The notes beneath the pieces are model-generated. The model searched no databases and was not told the origin of the DNA. It was given only the letters and a program-made list of their open reading frames with translations. From Ilyonectria destructans (lineage: Eukaryota; Ascomycota; Sordariomycetes; Hypocreales; Nectriaceae): a stretch of 64,000 bases of DNA. The DNA lies in NCBI GenBank assembly GCA_020740775.1, contig JAHEWK010000003.1, positions 1,984,001 through 2,048,000 of the forward strand. Direction: 5' to 3'. The position numbers were made by a program, and so were the translations under genes. Of the stretch, positions 34,081-46,129 are shown in pieces (the stretch's first letter is position 1; the number at the start of each line of letters is the position of its first letter).

Positions 34081-34259
34081 GTTAGGTGGCACATGATACA
34101 GCCATTCCAAGCAAGATGGAACGAGTGAGGCGAAAGATGAATTGAGCGCTTCTAAATCGAAGTTGTATCTATCGGATGAAGTATAAAAGAGCAACAAAAA
34201 AAGGCTCACGCCGTACTATGCTTAATAACAGTCTTGTCATGTCCCATGCCCTGCATCCA

Positions 34260-35133
34260 TTACTCAAGGTCCTGAAGACCCTTCTTGACGGCAGGACGAG
34301 CCATCAGGCGCTGGTGCCAGGCGAAGAAGTTGGTGTACTTCGTCTCGATTTCATACTTCACGAAGGCGTCGCCGAGGATGGGGAAGATGGTGTTCCAAGG
34401 AACGAAGGCCAGATCGGCGTAGGTGCTGAGGAAGGCTGCGTGAGCAATTGGAAGGAAGAGATGGGATGGGGGAATTTGACATACCACTTATCGCCGACGA
34501 GATACTCCTTGCCTTCTAGGATTTTGTCGAGGACCTGGACAACACGGACGGCCTGCTCCTTGTAGCGCTCCTTGGCGGAGGGCACATCCTCAGAATGGAA
34601 TATGTGGAACCAAACAGCCTGGCCAAAGTAGGGTCCCTGTGCACAAGGTTAGTCTGAGGTTCTTTGTATGTTTATAGCCGCAATTCTGCGATCTAACCTG
34701 GCCGGACATCTGGAAGTGCAGGTACTGCTTCAGGTGCCATTTCTCGGGGGCGGAGGTGAACGTGAGCTTGTGCTCCTTGTCGTAAGTCTCGATAAGGTAC
34801 TCAACGATGGCGCCCGACTCCCAGAGGGTGAGGCCGGTATTGGGATCCTCGATGGCGGGCAGGCGGCCGTTGGGGTTGATCTTGGTAAAGGACTCATCCT
34901 TGGGGTCCTTGATGGGAATCTGCAGAAGGGAGTTGTTAGAACGAGGCTCTATGATCACGTGGACTAGGTGAGACATACGGCGGTGTAGGGAACACCGAGC
35001 TCCTCGAAGATGATGATGACCTTCTTAGGGTTGGGTCCCTTAGCTGGAAGGGTTGTTAGAGGGGAGATGTTTCTAGGTGGAAAGTTCTCGGCGTACCGTG
35101 GACGTAGATGGTGATGGGCTTGATATCAGACAT
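34260..35133 (-). CDS. Glutathione S-transferase, Ure2/theta-like
   Basis: Five exons: 35133-35097, 35043-34979, 34919-34698, 34636-34485 and 34425-34260. The introns are all GT-AG (53, 59, 61 and 59 bp), giving 213 residues. The thioredoxin-fold N-domain runs from MSDIKPITIYVHAKGPNP, followed by IFEELGVPY, the cis-Pro segment NGRLPAIED, and the glutathione-binding LWESGAIVEYL. The all-helical C-domain has VLDKILEGKEYLVGDK and then, across the last intron, CTYADLAFVPW, a hallmark of fungal GstA/Ure2-like enzymes. They conjugate glutathione to electrophiles or act as glutathione peroxidases in the cytosol. The fourth intron is placed at CCTCAG because this restores KCTYAD; an upstream CGCAG acceptor would break the frame. 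Confidence 0.93.
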
Positions 35134-35293
35134 GGTGGAGAGAGTAGGTGTATGTTTTTTTTAGTGATGTGAATGAGAGATGCAGTAGATAGATAGGAGT
35201 GAAGGGACTTGGTGATTGATATGCTGATTGAATGGTTTGATTGTTGCTGTTGTTGATTTTATTTGACTCTAATTCCTCGCCGACGTCCCTCCT

Positions 35294-35299
35294 CTTATA
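35294..35299 (-). promoter_or_regulatory. TATA box of the GST gene
   Basis: TATAAG on the minus strand, about 161-166 bp upstream of the ATG at 35133. Confidence 0.45.
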
Positions 35300-35597
35300 A
35301 CCATTTCGATATCAGCCCCCCGGCTCAACTAGCGTCCACAACAAGATGATCAATGGCTCCCTCAACAAGACTCGTTTATGGAGCAGTAGGATGCCGATTT
35401 CTAAGCTCGGGTTAACCGTCTCCCGCAAGATATGCAGAGACAACAGCCCATTACCACTTTGCATCAGGTGGAGGCGATGGGATCTGGATCGTGCCCCCCC
35501 CGGCGCGGGCACTAAGACTGTTGTCGTATACGGAGACTTCTGGCTGGTCCAGGAACGATTAAGCTCATGACAGGGGGCATAGCCCGCGCGCGTGTGA

Positions 35598-35604
35598 TGA
35601 CTAA
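35598..35604. promoter_or_regulatory. Yap1/AP-1-type site TGACTAA
   Basis: TGACTAA (TTAGTCA on the other strand) is a known binding sequence of fungal Yap1-type oxidative-stress bZIP factors. It sits about 465 bp upstream of the GST start. Occupancy is inferred. Confidence 0.35.
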
Positions 35605-36056
35605 GGAGCCGCCCGCCGCCATCTTGAAGAGAAAGCGTGGGGAGCGGCTCTCATCGAGATTCGCCGTCTGGCGGTTAGGCCGATTGTTTTTCGTAAAAGG
35701 CGTGTAATTCGAACCTGGAAATTGCCGGAACCGAAAATGGCTGCCCTAAGGCTGTTGCGACGTTGCATTATTCAGCTGCTGTGTAAGCTGTAAGCATCGG
35801 CAACTCCTCCGGGTGATGTTGCCGCTATGGGCATTTCTTTGCAGGATGCTTCATTTATAATTGTCCAGAATCGCGCTGAAACAGGACAGAAACACGGTGA
35901 GTAGGGAAGTGGAAATCGAGGGCTTGTAGCGAGGAGGAGGTAAGATGGGGGGGTAAGATGAGGAGGTAAACGAGGAAGGTTTGTTATTGTTGCCCTGGGT
36001 GGTGCATCCATGAGGCCGTCGTTGTCGTTTTCGCCGTTGCTAGAGTTCGTCGTCCA

Positions 36057-36812
36057 TCACGGCCTTTCAACTTCGAGACTCTCCAGCTTCTCCAGGACTG
36101 GTAATGTCCTCACTCCTTTCATCAGCACAAGTTGCTTCTCTAGCCCATCGCCCTCGGCCGCATACTTGACCGCGACCGTGACGCCCTCAAGCCCCATCTC
36201 CTGCGCTGCCTGGTTCCACAATAGCTGCTTCAACTCGCCGTCCTTGGAACAGCACACGTATCCCAGAGGAGCTAAAGCTCGGAGTTCTTCCTGTACGCCC
36301 CGCGTCGCTGGCTTCTCGCCCACCAGCAGGCCCAGCACGTCTCCGTCGCCGCGCCACCCCGGTGGTGCCTCCGCGCGCGCTCCCTTGAGTTCTCGCACGA
36401 ACATCGGGCTCGGGCTGCGCGCCCCGGCCTTGCATTGCAAAAAGACCTTCATAATGTGCCTCGTCGATGGCAGCTTCCACGTGCCCAGCAGGTCCAGCCC
36501 GCGGTCCGATGCGCCCCCAACGCGCTTGAGGACGAAGCCGTACTGCGAAAGCGCCTCAGCGACTGTGTACTCATAGTGGGTGCCCCTATACACGGGTGAC
36601 TTCTTGTTCAGCCCAGTGCGCTCCACATAGGCGAGGAAAGTGGCCAGGTCTGAGTGCTCCTTGGTTGGCGCCTCGGGATATATCAGCTTGCTGGCGGTTG
36701 TTGAGTTTGTCCGCCGCGCGCCAATTCTGGCTGGGACGTATTTTGGAGAGGGATGTAATTGCCGGATGACCCTCCTAGAGCCGCGACAAGAGGCCAACAA
36801 AGTTTTATCCAT
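36057..36812 (-). CDS. rrg7: Rrg7-like mitochondrial protein with Mrr-type nuclease fold
   Basis: Single exon, 251 residues from the Met at 36812; an earlier in-frame start at 36875 would add 21 residues, but the inner Met begins a better presequence (MDKTLLASCRGSRRVIRQ, then PARIGARRTNSTTASK: basic, no acidic residues after the first). The core fits the Rrg7/DUF2034 family, required for respiratory growth in yeast. Signature stretches are FLAYVERTGLNKKSPVYRG, YEYTVAEALSQYGF, then GGASDRGLDLLGTW and VFLQCKA. The ordered E...D-x-G-x-D...Q-x-K residues match a PD-(D/E)XK (Mrr-like) nuclease core. A role in mitochondrial nucleic-acid maintenance follows from the family, not from the sequence alone. 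Confidence 0.8.
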   Translation of the reverse strand: MDKTLLASCRGSRRVIRQLHPSPKYVPARIGARRTNSTTASKLIYPEAPTKEHSDLATFLAYVERTGLNKKSPVYRGTHYEYTVAEALSQYGFVLKRVGGASDRGLDLLGTWKLPSTRHIMKVFLQCKAGARSPSPMFVRELKGARAEAPPGWRGDGDVLGLLVGEKPATRGVQEELRALAPLGYVCCSKDGELKQLLWNQAAQEMGLEGVTVAVKYAAEGDGLEKQLVLMKGVRTLPVLEKLESLEVERP

Positions 36813-37207
36813 AATCACGGCTGGTCTGGGCTGCGAGGCTGCATGTTCTACGCGTGGTGAAAGGCAAACAACCAAAATCTTAGGTACCTGGTATGCATAA
36901 ACTTGATGTAGCCAAGTAACCGAATTTTAGCTCAACCACCCTGGTTTGCCAGCTTTCGAACAAACCAGCCACCTACCTCGTCACAGTTAATATTAAAGTA
37001 AAGAAATGCGATCATATGTCTATTATATCCATTGATTTTTCCAATATCTCCTCTAACGCCTCTCCAATAATACGGGTCATGATTCACTATTATGCTTATC
37101 CCATTCATCTAGCGCCTTCATACACGCTCATCATACAATTAAGATATATACCACATTGAAAATGGACAAATCCAGGCCGCAGATAACTAAACTATTCATC
37201 TTTACCA
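36813..37207. other. Short AT-rich spacer between pag1 and the Rrg7-like gene
   Basis: 395 bp holding the 3' UTR of pag1 and the promoter of the Rrg7-like gene, both minus strand. Locally AT-rich; no clear elements. Confidence 0.45.
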
Positions 37208-40200
37208 TCATAACATATCTCCAGTGTTTGTTATATTAGGTGGAAGCATGGTGTTCGCCAATCGCGTCGCTGGTTGAGGCGGTGCCTTTTCCCTCGACCG
37301 CTCATCCCGTGATCTGCTCTGTGCGACGCGTCGCATCCTGGACTGCGGCCTCCGCACGGGAGGATTGATCATACTCTCTAGGGAGAAAGCGCTTTCTGTG
37401 TGGCCTGTGTTGGGTCTCTCGTCGTCGGCATCGGAGAACCCTCCCACATACTCGTCATCTGAAGCGAGTTCCCCTATCTGTGGTTGGTAGGATGCTGGGG
37501 CTGACGGTGACGTGATAGAACGTGAATGAAGACCAGGTCGCACAGAAGGAGGCCCCATAGCACTGAAGGCACCGGGATTCATGGTGTTGGAGCTCACTTC
37601 TCTTGAAAGCACAGGAGAACGATCTGCGAATCCGTTCTGGAATGACGTGTTGTTCGACGCTTCATGTAAAATTGGCAGGATTTGTTCGTCATACAACTCT
37701 GCACCGGACTCAAACGACTCGGGAGTGAACTCGGTAATGGTTCTCGAGGACCGTCGATCGTCATCTGTCGTTGGGCTTGATGGTTCGTCAAAGAAATCGT
37801 CGAGACTATCCAGCTTTGTCACCAGGTCACCGACGTGGACGTCGCCACGACCTTCATCGGACATCATCGTTTCGGTTCGTTCTGATGCACCAAAGTAGCC
37901 ATACGGGAAGTCGTCGGTGTGGAACTCGACTTCGGGTGTCGGGTTGGCTTCTGGTAACATGCCCTCTGATCCCTGGCATGTGTAGAAGGCGGCATGAATG
38001 TTCGCACGCGTGGCATCCGTCTTCTTTGCGGGAATTGGAATTGCCCAGCCAGATGCCTCAGGAATACCAAATAGACTCTGCGTGCGCTCATACTCCTTGC
38101 GGATGGCCTTCGATGTTGATCGTGTCATGCTCATTCTCAAGTGATGCTTGTCCATGTGGTTCCCGGACATGGTCATGATGTTGTCCAGCACCTCGAGCGC
38201 CTCCATACAGAACTCGGTCTGCAAGAGGCGAAGGAGCGGCGAGATGAGGTCGGATCCATGCCCAGCGAGCTCAGGCTTCCGCATGTCCACCTCAGGAATT
38301 GCCACACAGAGAATTCGCATCGTCTGGATCTTGACCCAGGACAAGGAGTTGGTGAGTAGCCCAATGAGGAACGTGACCATCTCAAAGTCCAAATGGGGGA
38401 GGAAGTATTCTCGTAGGGAGCCCCATAACTCCACGAGAAAGTCTTTGCTGCTGCTCTGTGACGTCTTGGAAATAAAACCATGTAGGGCAACGGCAATACC
38501 CGCAAAACCTTGACGGTCGGACTCCTCCATAAGAAGACTCGCCGTTCGCAAGGCGTCTTCGCTAGGGCTGTCTTGCTCCAGCTCGTTCAAGAAACGAGGA
38601 AAGTTTGCCAACAAGGAGAAGAATAGTCGATTGTCACCGCCGATCAAGCCGTCACTCGGAAGTTGGACTAACTTGTCCATCGTATCGAGAGTGGTCTGCC
38701 AGCAAAGAGAAGATCTCAGCCCCTTGTGGAGCAAGGGCTGAACACCTTCGAATATGCCATCCCAGCGGGCTGGTTGGCCATCAGCCAGCAGTCTGCGCAC
38801 AGTAGGCACCTGGAAGTCCACTTTGCTGAGGAACTTATTGAGCATCTCGACCGCCTCCAAGAATTCTCGTTCGTTAATGGACTCGAGGCATGCACAAGTC
38901 GTCCAGAATAGTTGAGGGAAGTTGAGTAGGTTATCGGCATCCAACTTGACAATCAGCGTCTTCAGAGTGGTGAGAATCTCCATTGAGAAGGACTGAATTT
39001 CGGGATCCTCATCTGCAATTGTGTTGGACAATCGTGCTAGCATGTCTCCAAGCATAAACTGGTCAACGGATGTAAGAACACATCTGAAGATTTGGAACGA
39101 ACGACATGCAAGATGCCGGACGGGACAGGAGGTGGCCCAGGTTAGGGATAGTCGTCCCCACTGCTCCTTGATGCCCGGGAATGTCATCTCGAAGGTCCCA
39201 ATGACTTCTGCGGTGAGAAATTCCATACTTGGAGGAACCTTGTTATCGTGGTCATCTACCTTGCCGTTGCTATCCTCGTAACCCCAGACAACGGAGCGAT
39301 CATGTCGGCGGACTAGGTCAATCAAATCCTCAATCGACTTCTTGTCCACGTCTTGGGTCTGGTCATCGACCTGCGAGATGACTAATTCATGTATCAAATG
39401 CACTAGCATCTCACGGGCTTGTTCTTGAACAAGCGGAGTGTAGTGGTCCCACAGGACAGTGACCACCTGGAGGAGAAGCGGGACGTTTTCTGGGATGAGA
39501 TGAACTGGAGACACCATCAAGTCCACAAGCAAGATGAGTGACAACTGTCCAAGAGAGAAACCAGCTTGCTTGGTCCCCACTGGAAGAGCCTCAGCGAGAT
39601 CGGCGCAGTAAGGGAGCAAGCTGATATCGGGTGGTGGTGGGACTGCGTCTCTCTTTTCGTTAGGAACCATGGCCTTTGGCGTGATTTGCATCAGGAGAAA
39701 CTCGACAACTTTGATGCCTGGCGTGCTATTCGTGGTAGACAAGAACACGACGATTTGCTTCGCATATTCGACGAAATTTTGCTCGCGACGCTCAAGGCAC
39801 AGTTGCATGATGAAGTCCAGGACCAATCGAACATTTCCTGGATGGGGACCGGTGGCAAGGGCTTGCCACAGGGCCTGGACTTCATTATGCAGGGCCCCGC
39901 TAGATTTTATGGTAATCTCCAGCAGGTTAGCCAAGAGAACATAAGACTGGGCTGTAGGACCACCATTTGGATCTAGCTTTAGCTCAATGGACTGGATCCA
40001 AGGTAGCACAACAGCGACGACGTTACGTTGGGCTGCGGGCTGCAAGTCCTTGAAGTACAGAGTGAATTCGGAGAAGATGTGAAACGCCAGCTCCGTGTGT
40101 TTGTTGGCAAGCCGCTTGGATATCTCGAATTGTGCCAATTTGTACACAGCCTGGGTCTTGTCGGAAATGCTAATGTCAAAATCCTGGACCTTCGAGTTGC

Positions 40201-43200
40201 GCTGTTGACGAGCTTCCAAGGACCGCAACACTGTCGCGGATTTAGATCTAATTTCGCTCTGATCGTTGCCGAGAGTGAAGAGACAGAGACCGAGCAGTTT
40301 CCAAAATGGACAGGGGTAGTCGATATGATCCTGGAGTACTTGTGTGACAACCGCGAAGTAGCTCTCTAGTACCTTGGGTACGTCTGCAAGGTAACATCGC
40401 GCGATGCAGTGTTCCAACATGTAAGGATACTCTTGGTTGTGGATGATCAGGTTTTGCAAGGCTCGTCTTCCAATCACGTTCATTCGGTCACTTCCCGAGT
40501 TGAAAATGGCTTCAATCCAAGCCAGCATGCGGCGAATGTCAAACTGCAGAATAACACCGCTCTCAGTCGTGATGCTGATTGATCCTCCACACAAGGCAGC
40601 CATGGAACTAAGAGCCGCGGTTCTTAGGTTCCTCTTCTCAATCTCCATTGCTGCCGTGACAGTGCCCCGTTCACCTAGGGTCTGCTGATCGATGAGAGAC
40701 TGACGCATGGTGTCCTCACGGGCCCGTATCTGATTTTGGTTTGGCGAGAAACCACACCAGTCTTCCATCAGGGAGAAGGCGGATTTGCGAGACTCAAAGG
40801 TCATCCATCGTGATGGGTCTCTGGTTCGATTGATGCCTTCGAAGAGAGCTTCCATCAAACCGCAGTAGTGGCGGCGCAGCTTTTGGAACTCCCAGTCCAT
40901 CTGTACTTCCCCATCCATGAGGAATAGCTTTAGATCTTTAGTGTAGGAGGTGAGGTTGGTGAGAAAGAACTCAGAATTATACACGTCAGGTTCATTGATG
41001 AAGTGTGATGTTAGTTTGAAGACGTGAGTAATCTCGGTTCTCAGCAAGTCCATCTTGCGGTTCCGTCGCGGGCTACTGTTGGTTCGCTGGTGCATCCGAG
41101 CACGCGCATCATCGTTGCATCGTGATACTTGACCTTGAAGTTCTTCAAGCAAGGTTCGGTAAATGTGAATATTGATTGATCCCATGGCAACGACAACTGC
41201 GTCCCGTACAGAGCCCGAAGAGACAGAAAGCAGAGGAATCAAGTACTTGAACAGCGTCCGTGCTGTCACAATCTTGTCCTTAGAGACCGGCTTCGAGCCC
41301 TTTCGGACATGTTGAGGATCCTTAGGAGTTGGGGCAGCGCCAGGATCAGCGAGTGTGGTACATGCAAAAATCAAATAAAGCTTCCACTGCTCCACCATGA
41401 CCTCTGGATGCGCCGTGGCGGGTCTTGGAGCCAAACGGGCGCTCCCTGGGTCGCCATTGTAGTAAAGGCCACGGGATGGCTCGGAAAGGTACACGATCGG
41501 CTTGTACATCTGCAAAATGCGATTACATATGAGGTCCCGACATATGGTGACGGTGAAGGGGCATGTTTCGTAGGCGATCCGAATGAGATTGGGGAAGACC
41601 TTGAACCATAATGTTGTATCGTACGAGACATCGCTGGCGCAGAGCTCAACCAAGGCCCCGCGGTTGTTGGTGTTCTGTAGGCCTCGCTGCAACCTACTGC
41701 GTTCCGCCACTGAGAGCTGTTCGTCGTTGAAGTCCATCACCTTGCTAGACTCGTTCTCCAGGATGTCGATAAGCCTCATATTATCCTTCTCCTCCTCAAC
41801 TTCTTTCCCAAGAGCAATATCAAACTCAACAATGAGTCTGAGAACTGTAACGGCAAAGTGGCGAACCCGTCGGGACTGCGAGCAAAGGAAAAACAGACCA
41901 TGGGCCTCCGCTTGATCAACCTCGGCCCAGATGCTAGAGAGATCGAGCTTGAGGCCCCTCTTATCCGAGGCAGTGGTGTCGGATTGATCCATCCAGGCCT
42001 CCCTGGTCTTGCACCTGATCTCCTCGATCCATATTTGCAACAGCTCTACATATAACCTTAGAGTGTTCTCGATGTGGCCGTGGCCAAGCATCCCTCCGTC
42101 CGACATAGTTGAGTAGCGATCGTCAAAATTGAAGATGAATCGAGCGAAGCCCATTGTTACTTGCTGAGCATGGGAATGTCGAGCGATTGCCTTCAACGAG
42201 TTGGCGGATGACTCGGCAATATTGTATTGCACATGAGCTGTGCCAGTGCAGAGTAAGTTGATCAGTGAATTGAAAGGAATGTCAACAGAGAGGCAACGGG
42301 GTAACGCCTGCACTGCGACATGAAGAAGCTCATAGAATGCTTGTTTCTGATCTGATGCATTTTGGTGGTCGTCTTTGCGGGAGAAGGTAAAAGTCTCGGC
42401 AATTGGGGTCTTGGGGCCTGGACTGTTGAATTTCTCGTCTAATGCAGCCTGGCCACCGAATGTATTATCGCAGATTATGGTGATTTTCCCGAGGATTTCG
42501 CAGAATTTGAGATAGTATTCCCGTACATTGTCACTCAAAACATGAGTCAGCACGGGACGCGTGACGTATTCTTCTTTAGGAGTGGTCGTGGGGTTTGACA
42601 AGGGGGAGTTGCGAGGCGAGGAGACTGCGGGAGAGACGGAAAACCGATCTGGAGAAGGGACAGGAGTTTCGTAGGATTGTGGGAAGGGTGGTTGACCCTG
42701 CTCTCCCTTCTCCAAGTCGGACATGATGTAGAGGAAAGCCCTGATACCAACAACAACCCTATCAGGATCTAGCTGCTCAACTTTCAACTCCTTATTCGAG
42801 GTGAACAGCTCAGCATTGACGAGCGGAAAAACAATATTTCGAAAGCAGTATTCTGGGTACTTGAATCCAATCAAACGAATGATTTGGATCAAGGGCTCGG
42901 TGCAGACGGTATCGGAGGCTACCAAACTGCGCTTCGACGAGGGCAGGACCAGTTTCATAATCTCGTCCATCTTTCGGATGGCGTTCGAAGGGGTATCATT
43001 TGTGCGGTATAGGTAAGTCCAAAGCAGTCGAGAAATAACTTGGAGACAAAGAGGCTTCGTGACGCGATCCTTGGCCTTTGTCTGCAGGGGGAGGATAAGT
43101 TGAAGCCATTGGGTGCCGAAATTGTCTGGAGGGGAAACACAGAGCATTGTAGCAGTGAGGGGGAATGCGATGTTCCAGTGTCGCGGTTTCATGAACATTT

Positions 43201-45157
43201 GAGCAAGGCGAGGCCCGATGGCGGAGAGGACTTCGGCCCATCGTGGATGCATGAAGTGGCTGTTGCTGGCCTTTGCAGCAATTGGGAGCAGCAACATATC
43301 CAGAACCTGGCAAAAGGCAGTCTTAACCCTCTGGCCATGGGATTTGTTAAAGAGGCGGCCCAGTGAGATCAAAAAATCGCAGGACTGTTCCCATGACTCT
43401 TCCGGTGAGACCTTGACCCTTAGGTGCTTCATGCCACCCAAGACGAGTTCGACCTTTCCCTCGGCATCTCGCCCCGAGGACGACGTTGGGCTTTTTACCA
43501 CTCGCTCCTGGAGGGAACTATCCAGGTCTTCAATGAACCTCCGAGTGACACTGGCAAAGTTAATGCCACTCATGTAGCCGAGGAGTTGCGCAAATAGGTT
43601 CCAATTGGCAAGTTTCAGAGGTGACAGCATCAATTGCTCAGTATCAGCAATTTTAAGTTGTCCGAAAATGATGCTTTCCAGCTTGTCCTCCATTTCGGGT
43701 GTGATGCAGGCCAGACTGCTCTGACTTATTACCTCCAGCAAGACCCGACACAAAATGAATATTGAAACGGCTGATCGGCGTTCAGCTTGGGCAACGAATT
43801 CTTGCCTCGCGGCGAGGGTTGGCGGTCCGTTCGGGAAGACGCCGTCAGCCCCTCCAGAACCGGGGGGCCCAGCCTGTTGTACTGGTTCTGTGTTCCTTCG
43901 CAAAAGAGGGGCTCCTGGTATTATGCCTCGCGACTGTTGAAGATGACTGCGAGCTTCGTTGGCAGCATCGCTCTTGCTTTTCCTCCAGAGCATCATTGAA
44001 TCGATAAGGGCCTTCGGCTTGGGGCTCGCAATGTGGCCGAGGGCGACGATCAACTGGTCGAATGCGGGATCGACTCCGGGTCCGCAGATTTGTTCGATAT
44101 GGGGTTCGGGGTCGAATGGCACCGTGACGCACTCCGTCAACTTCTCTTCGGCTTGTGCTATGAACTATAATGGAGTCAGCCAGAGACGCCGTAGCCCGGT
44201 CGGGTTTGTACTAACCGAGGTGAACAAGACGTGCAAGGCATACTCGCCAACCGTCTTTTGGTCATCCTTGTGGTGACGAGAGGAATGGGAGAGATGAGGA
44301 GCATGGTCACGTCTCGACGACTTGCTGTGCATGCGTTCCAGCTTGCGTTGGGTTGCGCTATGAGGGGACAAGTCGACGGCGGACGCGGAGCGGTCCATCT
44401 GGATGGTGGTCCCAGAAAGAGATGTAGGCGGCCGCGATGGGTAGCCGCCATCGCCGTCGATGCGGGCAGTTACAGACTGCATGTCCGGGCGGTCGAGGCG
44501 GTCGAGACTGGCACCGGCGGCGGCAATCATTTGCGGACTGAGGGGGCTGGACTTGGTGCTCGCCAAACTGCCATTTCTCGAGTGCTGGATGCCGTGGACG
44601 ATGGAGGTTTGGCGGTGGTGGCCGTAGTTGGCGGTTTTCGGATCGACGACTCGTTCGACAACGCCTCCGAAGCCTCCTCTCGAGTGCGGTGCGTGGATGC
44701 GCGGCGATGTCAATGTCGGGGGCGGCTGGGAGATCTTGTCGGCAGAAGAGTCTCGCGAGTGCGAAGGACGATGGGGCGGGTCAAGAGCGGGACGGAGGGT
44801 TCGGTCCCAACTGGACTCGTCCTCATCCTCTTCGTCGAGTCTTGAAACGGACCGGGGCGAGAATCTGAGCGGATCCTGCAGGTGGTCCGGCAGCGGCTGC
44901 GACGGCACTATTCGGTGTCACAAGGGGTTATCAGCGATCATGTCCTCTGTTGGGTGATGCTCCCTGTTCGTGGTACTTGGAGAGAGTTGGTCCCAAGTGC
45001 GAGGTTAGCCGCAGGCTAGCTCCAGGTACAGTCGGGTTGAGCACGCTGAGCTGTGCCGCGACGAGGGCATTCCCGCAGCGCGATGCAGGGTCAGGAGAAG
45101 GAGGGGCGGCTAGCTGGTAGCTGATGGCGGGCACACTTATGACTCGGACTCACCCAT
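37208..45157 (-). CDS. pag1: Cell morphogenesis protein Pag1/Tao3 (Furry family scaffold)
   Basis: Exons 45157-45154, 44907-44216 and 44164-37208; introns 44908-45153 (246 bp) and 44165-44215 (51 bp), giving 2550 residues. Furry/Mor2/Tao3 proteins are huge HEAT/ARM-like scaffolds that activate the NDR kinase Cbk1/Orb6 (RAM/MOR network) to control polarised growth, cell separation and hyphal tip shape. The first 200 residues are Ser/Pro-rich and disordered. The Mor2-Pag1 N-terminal block starts around GPGVDPAFDQLIVALGHI. Helical repeats run without a break to about residue 2250. The C-terminal about 250 residues are again Ser/Pro/Arg-rich. The first coding exon is only ATGG; without it the frame has no ATG (a stop lies just upstream of the acceptor). 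This first exon is my inference; the rest is firm. Confidence 0.92.
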
Positions 45158-45454
45158 TTCAACTCGGATTCAGCCGCAGTCCCATGATCCAGGGTTGGTC
45201 TGTCGGTCCCAGGCGGGCGGTCCGTACCAAGGGCAAGGAGAAACAAGTACGGTATGTGGGCACGAAGCAAAAGGAAGCGCTGGTCGCTGGGAGGATTGAG
45301 TTCGGAGAATAAGAGAAGGGACAATACTGAGGTAGCTCCGCAGTACGTACGTAGTAAGTTAGTAGGCAGGTTGGGCAGATAATTAGGTATGGCACGTAGT
45401 CATGCAAAGTCATGCAAATCAACAGAGGCAAGACAGCAGCCAGACGGACGGCCC

Positions 45455-45482
45455 ACGACCGACGACCGACGACTGACGACCG
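45455..45482. repeat. 7-bp tandem repeat ACGACCG x4
   Basis: Units ACGACCG, ACGACCG, ACGACTG and ACGACCG, read directly. Confidence 0.85.
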
Positions 45483-46077
45483 ACTTTGGCCTCTGGCGGC
45501 TGGAGCAACAATGACGCTACCGTCCGAGCGCCAGGCTTGGGTGGGTTGGTGGGCTCTTTGGGCCAGAACTCTCGCAAAGGGAGCAAGGGAGAGGATACAG
45601 CGCAACCAGCCATCAATTTGGTCAATCTGGGCTCTCACGCCCTCGTCATCCATGCAAATCTGCAAGGGCCACGGCCTATCAGCTCTCTGCCGTCCGCCAT
45701 GGGCAGACCACGCGCCACCGCTGGCGATCCATTGGCTGCGAGGAAAGGGGTCAGTCTGGGGTCGAGATCTTATCTCATGCTTCTCTGTAATGAGGACGCG
45801 GTGGTGGTGGTGGATGGACGGCCAGCCGGCGCCTGAGGGAGAGACTTTAGTGCCATGTCGTCCACTCGTCTAAACCTCCCCATCCAGCCGGACCAGCCCA
45901 GGCGTCAACGAGCGCTGGGAGCCTCATTTCCAGCGGTCGATCCGCTAGAGCTAAGGGTGACGGGTGATGACGGCGCCTAACGCAGATCATGGTCAATGAA
46001 ATGACATCTTTACGACCGACCCTGCCAGGGTCAAGGGCGTCTTGCCATGATGCGCGGCAGTTCATATACACCTTCTC

Positions 46078-46129
46078 TGTACGAAGTACACCTGCGACCT
46101 GCGTATGGCTACTAGGTACGGTACCTAGT
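46078..46129. repeat. Two adjacent GTAC-centred inverted repeats
   Basis: TGTAC-GAA-GTACA at 46078-46090, then ACTAGGTAC-G-GTACCTAGT at 46111-46129. Both are perfect in the arms and within 52 bp of each other. Confidence 0.8.

Larger units (their letters stand above)
35134..36056. other. Promoter region of the GST gene and 3' side of the Rrg7-like gene
   Basis: About 0.9 kb with no gene. A TATAAG box lies at 35294-35299 and a Yap1-type site at 35598-35604, both on the GST side. Nothing else seen. Confidence 0.45.

Noticed and set aside
34429..34484. CGCAG acceptor for the fourth GST intron
   Set aside because: It would break the frame; the CCTCAG acceptor restores the conserved KCTYADLAFVPW.
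44908..44908. GTG as the start of pag1
   Set aside because: Non-ATG starts are not expected here; a spliced ATGG exon at 45154-45157 restores phase and gives a normal start.
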